Source of the DNA: a virus
Reading direction: 5' to 3' (one strand)
DNA length: 64,000 nt
Virus record (IMG/VR): IMGVR_UViG_3300022890_000011
Coordinates: 62,001 to 126,000 of that record
In this document: in pieces, positions 1-8,676 of the stretch
Layout of the letters: every line of letters begins with the position of its first letter
Position numbering within the stretch: position 1 is the first letter of the stretch
The notes under the pieces: model-generated
Database searches by the model: none
What the model was told of the DNA's origin: nothing
Seen by the model: only the letters and a program-made list of their open reading frames with translations
Translations under genes and position numbers: made by a program

Positions 1-1
1 A

Positions 2-817
2 CAAAAATTATATAAGAAAAAGAAAGATGTTGATTATGAAGAAGAAGAATTTGAAGAAGTAAAAAAATTGAAGAAAAAAGCCATTCAAAAAATGACTAAT
101 AAAGAGTTTAGAAAGAAAAAAACTCCTCTTCAAATTGAATTATTAAAATTACAAAATTGGTTATATAGAAAAGATAAAAGATTAGCTGTTCTTTTTGAAG
201 GTAGAGATGCTGCAGGAAAAGGTTCAGCAATCAAGACCATTATTGAATTTCTAGACCCAAAATTATTTAAAGTGGCTACGTTTGGTATACCAACAGAAGA
301 AGAAAAATTAAATTGGTTTGAAAGATATACTAAGAAATTACCAAAACCTGGTAAAATATCATTTTTTGATAGAAGTTGGTATAATAGAGCAGTAAATGAC
401 CCTGTTATGGGTTATTGTACAAAAGAACAATATAATGAATTTATAGAAGAAGTTATTCCATTTGAAGATCAATTAATTGATAATGGATTATATTTATTTA
501 AATTTTGGTTCTCAGTGAGCCAAGAAACTCAAGAATTAAGGTTTCAAATTAGACAAGCAAATCCATTAAAGACCTGGAAATTTAGTGAAAATGATTTATT
601 AACTATGAATAAATGGGATAAATTTACAGCATATAAAGAGAGAATGTTTTTACAAACTTCTACAGAAAAATCACCTTGGGTAATTGTTGATTCTAATGAT
701 AAGAAATTGGCTCAAATTAACATAATGAAATATATTTTAGAACAGATACCATATAAAAATAAAGATGTTAAAAGAGTTGGTCATCCATTACCAGAAATCG
801 TAATACCTTTGAAATGA
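2..817 (+). CDS. ppk2: Polyphosphate kinase 2 (PPK2), 5' end outside window
   Basis: The frame is open from the window edge through an acidic/lysine-rich stretch (DVDYEEEEFEEVKK), so the true start lies upstream; the TTG at 68 is probably not it. Seen: the P-loop GRDAAGKGSA, the second motif DRSWYNRAV, and the PPK2-typical segments FWFSVSQETQ and NPLKTWKFS. The sequence ends with the usual QIPYKNKDV region, so the catalytic domain looks whole. Family knowledge: PPK2 enzymes transfer phosphate between inorganic polyphosphate and nucleotides, often regenerating ATP or GTP in the cytoplasm. It overlaps the next start by four bases (ATGA), suggesting co-translation. A role in nucleotide supply during infection is inference. 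Confidence 0.93.
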   Translation, partial: QKLYKKKKDVDYEEEEFEEVKKLKKKAIQKMTNKEFRKKKTPLQIELLKLQNWLYRKDKRLAVLFEGRDAAGKGSAIKTIIEFLDPKLFKVATFGIPTEEEKLNWFERYTKKLPKPGKISFFDRSWYNRAVNDPVMGYCTKEQYNEFIEEVIPFEDQLIDNGLYLFKFWFSVSQETQELRFQIRQANPLKTWKFSENDLLTMNKWDKFTAYKERMFLQTSTEKSPWVIVDSNDKKLAQINIMKYILEQIPYKNKDVKRVGHPLPEIVIPLK

Positions 818-1230
818 AATATTTAAAAAAATTTGAAGATATTATTACTACTACTTATGATAATATTGATATACCTATTGATTATACAGATGATATATTA
901 TTTGATTTAGATTTTGAAACATTTAAATCAGTTTTAAATCTTATAAATATTGGTAGGCCACTTAATGCTTTAAAAAGTATTAAACATAAATTAGATTATG
1001 GTTTAAAACAATGCAAAGATTTGATGGGGAGAATGTGTTCTCTATTAGGTTATGATAGATTTAATATTAAATCTAATGAAAATGATCAATTTAATTATCA
1101 AGATGAAATAATAGATAAATATCCAGAATTAATATCATTAATTAGTAATTCAGAAAGATTTAATTTATTACCAGAAATAAGAGAAATATATGATGATTTA
1201 ATTCAAGGAAGTGAGTTGGGATTATTGTAA
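814..1230 (+). CDS. Unknown protein with head-targeting-like N-terminus and LGLL C-terminus
   Basis: 138 residues, no family recognised. It starts MKYLKKFEDI and ends GSELGLL, so it carries both the N-terminal motif and the C-terminal motif that recur through the window. The body is helical-looking and acidic, with no transmembrane segment. Its ATG overlaps the PPK2 stop. If the N-terminus works like the T4 capsid-targeting peptide, this would be packaged in the head; that is inference. Confidence 0.75.
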   Translation: MKYLKKFEDIITTTYDNIDIPIDYTDDILFDLDFETFKSVLNLINIGRPLNALKSIKHKLDYGLKQCKDLMGRMCSLLGYDRFNIKSNENDQFNYQDEIIDKYPELISLISNSERFNLLPEIREIYDDLIQGSELGLL

Positions 1231-1270
1231 TTTTAAAATTTAATATATAATAAAAAATTAACGAAATATA

Positions 1271-2152
1271 ATGAAAGAATTAAAAAATCTATCAAGTTAT
1301 AAAGATTTCTTATTAGAAGCTACAAATACTTATCAAGTTAAATGTAATGATAAAGTAACTGGTTCATTAGGAAATTATAAAGATACATTAAAAGTTTTTA
1401 AACAATCTTGTGAAGGTGGTAAAGATGGTGATGAAATTCAAATGATAAAAATTAAAGATAATAAAGGTAAAGATGTTAATGTTGTTAGTAAAACTAAAAC
1501 TATTGGAGGATCATCTAAGAAAGATACTAAAACAAAAGATGTTAGTTCAACTTCTATGTCAAAATCAACAAAAAATGTTGGTGTTGGTGAATTTAAGAAA
1601 GCATTAAAAGATCAATTATTAGATTTATTTGAACCACCTGCAAAAGATGTTAAATATGAATATGATAATGAAGGTAAACCAATTAAGATTACTTGTTTAG
1701 TAAATGCTAAAGATTGTGTTAATAAAATTAATCCAGATGAACAATTAAAAAATTTCAGTTTTGGTGTAAGTAAGAAAAAACCTTATTTAGTTACAGTTGG
1801 AAATGTTATCGTTGATGATGAAACAACAAGTAAAGCTAAAGATTCAGTTGTAACAAGTGGTGATGCAGCAGATAAAGATAGAATTTATAAAATTTCTTAT
1901 CCTATTTCTTATAAATCGAATAAAGAATTTGGTAAGAAGAAAGAAGAATTAGAAAGAAATTTTGATAAAGATTCATCACCACAATTAAAATCTAAGTTAA
2001 AATCAGATAAATACTCAGAAAAACAAAAAGATGAAATGAGAGACATTTTAAAGGAAAGAGGTGTTAGGATTAGAAGTGAATTTGAGGAAGATTATAAAAC
2101 AGATAAAGAAATGGAAAAAGAAGCTGAAGAAGCAGTAAAAAAAGTTAAATAA
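1271..2152 (+). CDS. Lysine-rich unknown protein with head-targeting-like N-terminus
   Basis: 293 residues. The start MKELKNLSSYKDFLLEA resembles T4 internal head protein leaders (MKTYQEFIAEA), with LLE before A as a possible prohead-protease site (h-x-E then a small residue). A Lys/Asp/Ser/Thr-rich linker occupies roughly residues 75-105; the C-terminal third is highly charged and coiled-coil-like (many K/E pairs). No enzyme motif seen. The next ATG follows the stop directly. It could be an internal virion protein. Confidence 0.75.
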   Translation: MKELKNLSSYKDFLLEATNTYQVKCNDKVTGSLGNYKDTLKVFKQSCEGGKDGDEIQMIKIKDNKGKDVNVVSKTKTIGGSSKKDTKTKDVSSTSMSKSTKNVGVGEFKKALKDQLLDLFEPPAKDVKYEYDNEGKPIKITCLVNAKDCVNKINPDEQLKNFSFGVSKKKPYLVTVGNVIVDDETTSKAKDSVVTSGDAADKDRIYKISYPISYKSNKEFGKKKEELERNFDKDSSPQLKSKLKSDKYSEKQKDEMRDILKERGVRIRSEFEEDYKTDKEMEKEAEEAVKKVK

Positions 2153-2776
2153 ATGTTAACATATAAACTATTTTTAGAATCCACGCATTGTTTTAATTGC
2201 GTGGATTGTCATAAAAAGATAAAAGTAAATACCAAAGATTATTATATGGTACATGATCATATTTGGGAAGAAGGAGTACAAGAAGAAAATAGAGGTAATT
2301 TAATATGTTTAGATTGTTTAGAAAAAAGATTGGGTAGGAAGTTAAAGATAGAAGATTTTACAGATTATCCTGTTAATGAACCAATTAAAGATGAATTGAA
2401 TGAAGGTTTATTTACTGATTATAAAAAGAAGTTTAAGACAAAATACGAAGATTTATTAAAAGAACACTTACATGAAGATATAATTTTTATTGTTAAAGTA
2501 ATACAACGGAAAGGAATTAAACAAATAACTAAAAGATTAAGTGAAATACATAAAGTTAAAGCCAAAAATATTTTGGAAGTTTATTTAAAATTTCCTAAAA
2601 TATCACATATTTATTCTTATATGTCATATCATGATGAACATACGATGAATACACAAAAATTAAGAAATTTGATTCTTCTTTTAAAAGAACAAAAAACTCT
2701 TGGTGAAGAAATTTATTTCACAGAAAGTAATAATGGCTTGTGTATAAAATTATATATTGATAAAAATGGGAAATAA
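2153..2776 (+). CDS. Zinc-binding unknown protein
   Basis: 207 residues. It begins MLTYKLFLES, a form of the head-targeting-like leader, then has Cys pairs C-x2-C-x2-C near residues 14-20 and a second C-x2-C (ICLDCLEKRLGR) near residues 54-60, most likely one bound zinc. The segment YYMVHDHIWEE with GNLICLDCLEKRLGR is a pattern I associate with phage-encoded HNH-like or zinc-ribbon hypothetical proteins, but no catalytic His pair is convincing. The C-terminal half is a separate helical region. Codons 9-18 lie in a perfect 10-bp hairpin (2178-2207). Confidence 0.75.
   Translation: MLTYKLFLESTHCFNCVDCHKKIKVNTKDYYMVHDHIWEEGVQEENRGNLICLDCLEKRLGRKLKIEDFTDYPVNEPIKDELNEGLFTDYKKKFKTKYEDLLKEHLHEDIIFIVKVIQRKGIKQITKRLSEIHKVKAKNILEVYLKFPKISHIYSYMSYHDEHTMNTQKLRNLILLLKEQKTLGEEIYFTESNNGLCIKLYIDKNGK
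2178..2207 (+). other. Perfect 10-bp hairpin inside the start of a zinc-protein gene
   Basis: AATCCACGCA and TGCGTGGATT are exact reverse complements separated by ten bases. The stem is much GC-richer than its surroundings and lies 25-55 bases after the ATG, where RNA structure could affect early translation. It also encodes part of the first Cys cluster, so the symmetry may be partly coding chance. Confidence 0.6.
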
Positions 2777-3098
2777 AATAAATCCAATTGCAATTAAATC
2801 GCTAAAAAAATTTTTAGAAGAATATTTTAAAAGATTTAGTATCTCACCTTTTTTAAGTTTTACACATGGTTCTTATTTTATTCAATGTAGAGTTGAAAAT
2901 AGTTTGAATTTTGATGAAACTCTTAAACTTATTGATATGGTTGAAACTTTAAATAGAGAAAACAATCTTTTACATCCTGCTATATTAGGTTGTATTGTCA
3001 ATTACCATCAACCTTCTATTGAATTAAGATTTTCAATAGATGCAGTAGAAACAAAATTTAGACATTTAATTGAAGCTGATAAAATGAATTTAATATAA
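2766..3098 (+). CDS. Unknown small protein ending MNLI
   Basis: About 110 residues beginning MGNKINPIAIKSL; an in-frame TTG nine bases upstream is less likely. It overlaps the end of the zinc protein by 11 bases. No family recognised. It ends ADKMNLI, a variant of the KLGLL-type terminus. Its stop overlaps the next ATG by one base (TAATG), so the genes from 814 to 3448 look like one transcription unit. Confidence 0.7.
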   Translation: MGNKINPIAIKSLKKFLEEYFKRFSISPFLSFTHGSYFIQCRVENSLNFDETLKLIDMVETLNRENNLLHPAILGCIVNYHQPSIELRFSIDAVETKFRHLIEADKMNLI

Positions 3099-3448
3099 TG
3101 AGACACCTAAAAACATATTTTGAGTCTTACGATGAATCGAATGACGAATTTAACGAAGAAATAATTGATAATTTTGATGAAGTTAGTGAAGAAATTATTG
3201 ACATAATTAAAAATATCGAAAATAAAACCACTGACATTGAAAGCGCGATGGAAAAATTAGACTTTATGATAGAAGGTTCTGGAGTAGAAACTATTAATAA
3301 GGGGGAAGAAGAGGATGATTATTGGTTAAATATAAAATCAATTTATGTTAATATTGGAGATCCTGATATGAAAACAATCTTTTATAATGTAGAAGATAGT
3401 GAGTGGTATTGTAAAAGTTACAATGAGTATATTAAAAAAGAGGATTAA
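3098..3448 (+). CDS. Acidic unknown protein with head-targeting-like N-terminus
   Basis: 116 residues, strongly acidic. The start MRHLKTYFESYDES fits the recurring leader. No enzyme motif seen. Its last codons (IKKED) lie in a palindromic terminator shared with the convergent dnaJ gene, so both proteins end in the same residues. Confidence 0.7.
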   Translation: MRHLKTYFESYDESNDEFNEEIIDNFDEVSEEIIDIIKNIENKTTDIESAMEKLDFMIEGSGVETINKGEEEDDYWLNIKSIYVNIGDPDMKTIFYNVEDSEWYCKSYNEYIKKED

Positions 3449-3459
3449 TCCTCTTTTTT
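3434..3459. terminator. Bidirectional terminator between convergent genes
   Basis: A run of A, the stem AGAGGAT/ATCCTCT and a run of T form a symmetric intrinsic terminator. It spans the last codons of the plus-strand gene ending at 3448 and the minus-strand gene ending at 3445, serving both. Confidence 0.85.
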
Positions 3460-4476
3460 TATTCTATTATAATCAATTATAATATTTATTTTAAACAATA
3501 ATGGTTGCCTTTGTTTTTTGGTTAATAATAAACCTTTGTTCTTTATTCTTATGATTTCTCCATTTTTTGTTTCTTTTGGAATAGTAAATTTATATTTTTT
3601 ATTGTCTAAATGTTTATGTTCATACTTATATCCATTAATAGCATCTTCATAATGTACATCTAATTGATAAATTAAACCATTTTTTAAAGGTTGATATTTT
3701 TCATCTGGAATATAATTAATAAGTAAAACTAAATTACCCACTTTACCTGGATAGTATTTAGAATGATGTCCATAACCTGATAAATATTCTTTACTTGAAC
3801 CTGTTAATTTGTATATATTATCTAAATTAAATTTAACTTGTTTTATTTTTACTTTATCACCGTTACAAGTTTTACAAGTGTCTGTAAAAATTTTTCCTAT
3901 ACCTTGACATTGAGGGCATTGTACGATCATTCTAGTTCCTTTAAATTTTGGGTCTTGTCCAGTGCCATCACAAACTTCACATATTTCTGAATGACCATTT
4001 TTATCAAACCCTGTTCCATCACAATCTTCACAACTTATATATCTTTGATAATCTACTTCAGTTGTTTTATTATTATAAACATCAGCAAGAGTTACATCAA
4101 TTTGTTGTTGTATATCTAAATCTTCTCTAAATCCTTGTTGATCTCTAAAACCTCTATTACCACCAAAAAATGAATCAAAAATATCTTGTGGACTTCCACC
4201 AAATGGATTAAAACCTCCACTACCTGGAAAACCAAATCCTCCCGTTGGGTTATAATTTGCACCATGGGGACTCATCATATCATACTGTTCTCTATTTTTA
4301 TTAAGAATAGTATTAGCTTCGTTAGCTTCTTTGAATTTTTCTTCTAATTCTTTGTCACCTTTTGTTTTGTCTGGATGATATTTTACAGCAAGTTTTCTGT
4401 AAGCTTTTTTAATATCTTCTTCTGAAGCGTCTTTTGTAACATCTAATATTTTGTAATAATCTTTATTTGGATCCAT
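3445..4476 (-). CDS. dnaJ: DnaJ (Hsp40) co-chaperone
   Basis: 343 residues with full type I architecture. The J domain has YYKILDVTKDASEEDIKKAY and the HPD triad near residues 34-36, required to stimulate DnaK. A Gly/Phe-rich linker follows (GGFGFPGSGGFNPFGG), then four C-x2-C-x-G-x-G-type zinc motifs (CEDCDGTG, CEVCDGTG, CPQCQGIG, CKTCNGD; the last is degenerate) and a substrate-binding C-terminal domain. It is somewhat shorter than bacterial DnaJ (about 370-380). No DnaK is seen nearby, so it would recruit host DnaK. A promoter-like element lies upstream at 4513-4527. Confidence 0.96.
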   Translation of the reverse strand: MDPNKDYYKILDVTKDASEEDIKKAYRKLAVKYHPDKTKGDKELEEKFKEANEANTILNKNREQYDMMSPHGANYNPTGGFGFPGSGGFNPFGGSPQDIFDSFFGGNRGFRDQQGFREDLDIQQQIDVTLADVYNNKTTEVDYQRYISCEDCDGTGFDKNGHSEICEVCDGTGQDPKFKGTRMIVQCPQCQGIGKIFTDTCKTCNGDKVKIKQVKFNLDNIYKLTGSSKEYLSGYGHHSKYYPGKVGNLVLLINYIPDEKYQPLKNGLIYQLDVHYEDAINGYKYEHKHLDNKKYKFTIPKETKNGEIIRIKNKGLLLTKKQRQPLLFKINIIIDYNRIKKED

Positions 4477-4512
4477 AGTTTAATGATTTTCGTTATAATT
4501 TATATTATAGTA

Positions 4513-4527
4513 CAATATAAGAAAAAA
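4513..4527 (-). promoter_or_regulatory. Candidate promoter element upstream of dnaJ
   Basis: On the minus strand this reads TTTTTTCTTATATTG, about 35 bases before the dnaJ start. Similar T-rich/TATATT elements precede several transcription-unit starts (51152, 55644, 59464, 62657, 63193). Assignment rests only on recurrence. Confidence 0.4.
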
Positions 4528-4553
4528 GTATGAATTTAAAAAATAAATTTATT

Positions 4554-4582
4554 AAAAAAGCCATTTTTAAAATGGCTTTTTT
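4554..4582. terminator. Strong intrinsic terminator
   Basis: A-run, GCCATTTT stem, AAAATGGC stem, T-run, symmetric on both strands. It lies just downstream of the minus-strand secreted-protein operon (stop at 4601). Confidence 0.85.
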
Positions 4583-4600
4583 ATTTATTATAAATAATTT

Positions 4601-7600
4601 TTATCTTATTACTGTTACAGCACCAACTTCTACATGTTCTACACCTAAATGGTCTTTAAATATACAATACCAAGCATATACACCATTTTTAACATAATCA
4701 TTTATTTTACCATCCCATGTTTCTTTTATATCAAAGGATTCAAAAATCATTTCACCCCATCTATCATATATGAGTAAATTAAAGTCATTATTTATATTTT
4801 TGCCATATACTCTAAAATAATCATTTATACCATCATTGTCTGGTGAAAATGCTGTTGGTGCATAAAATGTGTATTGGTCTTGAACCTGTATATCTGTGTA
4901 TATTGTATCTCTACAATCATGATTTGTTGTAACTATTAGTTGAAGTATATAAGTTCCAGAATAATATGGATATACATGTATTGGGTTAACAATCGTAGAA
5001 TATTTACCATCACCAAAAATCCAATAATTTGTGACATTTAATAATGACATATTATTTATATAAATAGTTGGATTTATTATATTTACTATTTCATTATCAA
5101 CAATAAATTTAGCAGTTGGTAATGGATATACAGTTATCATATTAGTAATTGTGTTTGTATTTGAACAACCTTCTGATGAAGTTACAGTTAATGATATATC
5201 ATATACACCATAATCTTCAAATGTGTATGTTGGTGAATTACTATATGAAAAATTATCTCCAAAATCCCAAACATATGTCTGATTACTATCTAGACTTATT
5301 TCAAGAAAATTAACAGTAAGTGGTTGACACCCGCTCATAATATTAGATGACATGCTTATTGTAGGTTTATCATACACATTTATTGTATATGATTGTGTAG
5401 CTGTTGAACCACAATTGTCTGTTACAGTAAAATTATATGTTGTTGTTTGACTAGGATATGTAATATACGGTGAACTTTCATTATTATTATTTATTAGTAT
5501 TGTATATGGTGGTACTCCTAATGAAGGTGAAATGTTTATAGTTGCAGGTTCCCCTGGACAAACATAATCAGTATTTGAAAATATTGATAGTTGTACTGAT
5601 GTAGAAACTCCTATTGTTGTTGAAACATAATTACTTAAACAACCATTAGCATCTTCAATATGAACTACATATGTTGTTTCTATTATAGGTGATACATCAA
5701 TATTATTTATGGTTGTACTTGTGTTACTCCAAACATAATTGAATGGTAGTATACCACCAATACTTGATACTGAAATATTTGTACTTTGACCATTACATAT
5801 AGTGTGATCAGGTGTCATTGAAATAATTATTTCTGTTGGTTCATCTATTGTAAAATTAGTTGTAATTGAACAATCATTTAAATCTGTTATTATAATTGTA
5901 TACATACCAGGTGTTAAATTATTAAAATTTCCTGTTGATTGTGATGTACCATTAATAGAATATGTTAATGGTTGAACTCCTCCAGAAGCATTAATATTTA
6001 TATTTCCATTATTATATCCATAACAAGTTATATTTGTTGATGATTGAGTATTTATTATAATTTCAGGTGGTTCGTTTATTATTATTGGACTTATTATAGT
6101 ACAACCATTTAAATCTGTTATCAAAACATCATAAGTATTTGCACTTAATCCAAAGAAACAACCACTTAAATTTGTAACTATTCCTATATTATATGTTAAT
6201 GGTGGTAAACCACCAGAGCCAGTTATTGTAATTGTACCATTATTATTTCCAAAACAATCAACATTAGTTGAAGATATAGAATTAACAGTTAATATAGTGT
6301 TTTCATATATTGTTGAAGTTATTGAATCAGTACAACCATTTGAATCTGTTACTGTTACATTTATATCGCCATCACAAAGATTTATAGCTGTTTGTGTGGT
6401 TTGTGAATCATTCCAAAAATATGTATAGTTTGGTGTTCCACCATTTACTGTTACTGTAGCATCACCATCACAAAAACCGAAACAAGTAATATTTGTTGTA
6501 GAAATTGTTGCAGTTGGTTCTTCAAATATTTCAATATCAAATATAGTTACATCATTACAAGAATTTAGTATTGCCGTTTGTGTAATTGAATATATGCCAG
6601 GTGTGTTCCAAGTTATTCCAGTTGGATTTTCTGTTGTATCGTTTAATATTGAACCACCTGGAAAAGACCAAGTCCAATGTATAATTCCTCCAGTATCACC
6701 AGTATTCGTAAAATCAAATGAATTACCATTTAAACATTGATTAGGGTTTGTAATAAAACCTGATATAACATTACCAGTAGCACCAACAGTAACTATTTCT
6801 GTTTCAGTACAACCATTATCATCTGTAATTGTGATAATATATGGTCCTGCTGATAAACTATCAAACACATTAGTAGAAACTTGTCCTGAGCCTATATCAT
6901 ATAATAATGGTGGTGTTCCGCCATTAACTATAATAGTTACACTACCATCAGATAGACCACAAGTTTCTGGTGTGTTTGTTGATGTTATAGTTAATAATAT
7001 AGGATCAATTATAGTTATACTTGTAGATCCTGTACAACCCATATCATCAGTTACTATTACAGTATAAGTTCCTGCATTTAATCCTGTTATATTTTGAGTT
7101 GTGTCTGTATTTGACCACAAATAAGTATAAGGACCTGTTCCTGTTGTCATATTTAGTATTCCGCCTGTTCCATCAAAACTCCCACAACATAAAGGATTAG
7201 TAAATATAGAATCAACTATTAAATCAGGTAAAACAGTAACAGTAGTTGGAAATCGACAACTTACAGGCATCCATCCACATGATAAGCCAGGATTAACTAT
7301 ATCAACTGTTGATGTTTGGCAAATCCAGTCAATTTCTGTATTAGTATCTGTATTCCCTATTCTTTGTAAACTTGTATTTACTCCAGAACAAGGTAAAATG
7401 GCACCATTACCAATCCACTCTGGTCCTATTGTAATATTAAAACCATTAATTGTGGTATTCATACTGGCTATTTCCGCAGCAGACCATCCCCAAACACAAA
7501 AATCTACAACATTACCAACATCATCAATAATAATTGACCAACTTTGACTTGTTCCATTCCAAAAAATATTATTTCCCCAGTAATTAGCTGGATATCCAGA

Positions 7601-8653
7601 ATCATCACATCTCCAAACAACTGAACATGCAGTAAATGAAGAAGGTAGTTGCCAAAGTATTGAGTTTACAGAATTTATATCAGAATAAGAATCGCTAACT
7701 GCAGCAACCCAACCTGTAGTATTAATAGTTGTAGAATATAAATTAGAAATTTCAAGATAATCTTCACTACCAGAACCTCCCATAAATCCTTCTAATCCAG
7801 ATTCTGTGATTAGTATTGTACCAACTGTAGATGTTTGTCCTGTGGTTTGTGTCCAATATGTTGTAGTTGTTGTTAATGGAGGTGTTGTATAAACACCTGT
7901 TGTATCTAAAAGATTACCACCAATTTGGTCACTCCACCATTCATAATTTCCTAAAAGACCAGTTGCTGTAAGTGTGGTAAAATCGCCTGCACAAAGAGTT
8001 GTATTTCCAGTAATAGTAGGTGCTGGAATTACTTCAATTAAAAATGTATCTGAAACAATAATTCCTGGACAAACATCACATCTAACTTCGATAGTAAAAG
8101 TTGTAGTAGTTGGAGGAGAAGCATAATAAACGGATGTTGTGCTCCATGGTTGTATCACAGTTGCACCGTCTAAAATTTGATATTCATAATTGCCTGTACA
8201 ACCACCATTAATGGTAAAATTAATCGTATCTTGACCACCACCACAATTCATTATTACTTGTGGGTCTGGAGTAACAGAAGTTGGTCCACATGGGGGAGGT
8301 GGACAGTTTGCGATAACATTATTAATATTTGCACTAACACTACCACTGCCAACTAGAGTCCCCTGACTATCAGTTAATGTAAAATGACATTCTGAGGTCC
8401 ATGAACCAATAGGGTTAAATATTATATCTATATCATCTCCAAGATTAACAGGAACATCATAACAGACAGGTCCTGACCCAGTAGTGAAAGCAGGGCCGTA
8501 AGTTGCAACTAATGCCCCATTTACAAAAACATCGATTGTGTTACCATTCCAGCCATCACCATAGTCATCTGTTAGACAAACCTCATAAATGCATTGACTA
8601 TTAACAATTAAAGTACTTAAAAATATTGCAATTAAAAAAATTATTTTTTTCAT
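4601..8653 (-). CDS. Giant secreted repeat protein with gliding-motility (T9SS) C-terminal domain
   Basis: 1350 residues. An N-terminal signal peptide (MKKIIFLIAIFLSTLIVNSQ) is followed by a jelly-roll-like CxxDDYGDGWNG region, then a lamin-tail-like domain (TILITESGLEGF...EDYLEISN, about residues 280-420). Next come at least five SprB-type repeats (pattern GxPPYTYxWS..TxxIxxLxAGxYxVxITDxNGC), PKD-like domains (VWDFGDN; WIFGDG) and a C-terminal domain of the gliding-motility-associated type (YAPTAFSPDNDGINDYFRV, YDRWGEMIFES, TWDGK). In Bacteroidota such proteins are exported by type IX secretion and attached at or released from the surface. Finding one beside phage-like genes is odd; it could be an adhesin or moron. 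It is followed by the terminator at 4554. Confidence 0.9.
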   Translation of the reverse strand: MKKIIFLIAIFLSTLIVNSQCIYEVCLTDDYGDGWNGNTIDVFVNGALVATYGPAFTTGSGPVCYDVPVNLGDDIDIIFNPIGSWTSECHFTLTDSQGTLVGSGSVSANINNVIANCPPPPCGPTSVTPDPQVIMNCGGGQDTINFTINGGCTGNYEYQILDGATVIQPWSTTSVYYASPPTTTTFTIEVRCDVCPGIIVSDTFLIEVIPAPTITGNTTLCAGDFTTLTATGLLGNYEWWSDQIGGNLLDTTGVYTTPPLTTTTTYWTQTTGQTSTVGTILITESGLEGFMGGSGSEDYLEISNLYSTTINTTGWVAAVSDSYSDINSVNSILWQLPSSFTACSVVWRCDDSGYPANYWGNNIFWNGTSQSWSIIIDDVGNVVDFCVWGWSAAEIASMNTTINGFNITIGPEWIGNGAILPCSGVNTSLQRIGNTDTNTEIDWICQTSTVDIVNPGLSCGWMPVSCRFPTTVTVLPDLIVDSIFTNPLCCGSFDGTGGILNMTTGTGPYTYLWSNTDTTQNITGLNAGTYTVIVTDDMGCTGSTSITIIDPILLTITSTNTPETCGLSDGSVTIIVNGGTPPLLYDIGSGQVSTNVFDSLSAGPYIITITDDNGCTETEIVTVGATGNVISGFITNPNQCLNGNSFDFTNTGDTGGIIHWTWSFPGGSILNDTTENPTGITWNTPGIYSITQTAILNSCNDVTIFDIEIFEEPTATISTTNITCFGFCDGDATVTVNGGTPNYTYFWNDSQTTQTAINLCDGDINVTVTDSNGCTDSITSTIYENTILTVNSISSTNVDCFGNNNGTITITGSGGLPPLTYNIGIVTNLSGCFFGLSANTYDVLITDLNGCTIISPIIINEPPEIIINTQSSTNITCYGYNNGNININASGGVQPLTYSINGTSQSTGNFNNLTPGMYTIIITDLNDCSITTNFTIDEPTEIIISMTPDHTICNGQSTNISVSSIGGILPFNYVWSNTSTTINNIDVSPIIETTYVVHIEDANGCLSNYVSTTIGVSTSVQLSIFSNTDYVCPGEPATINISPSLGVPPYTILINNNNESSPYITYPSQTTTYNFTVTDNCGSTATQSYTINVYDKPTISMSSNIMSGCQPLTVNFLEISLDSNQTYVWDFGDNFSYSNSPTYTFEDYGVYDISLTVTSSEGCSNTNTITNMITVYPLPTAKFIVDNEIVNIINPTIYINNMSLLNVTNYWIFGDGKYSTIVNPIHVYPYYSGTYILQLIVTTNHDCRDTIYTDIQVQDQYTFYAPTAFSPDNDGINDYFRVYGKNINNDFNLLIYDRWGEMIFESFDIKETWDGKINDYVKNGVYAWYCIFKDHLGVEHVEVGAVTVIR

Positions 8654-8676
8654 TTTATTTATTTATTTATTTTTAT

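Noticed and set aside
6831-7067. Plus-strand ORF within the giant secreted gene
   Set aside because: It is a low-complexity shadow caused by biased codons of the SprB-type repeats on the other strand.
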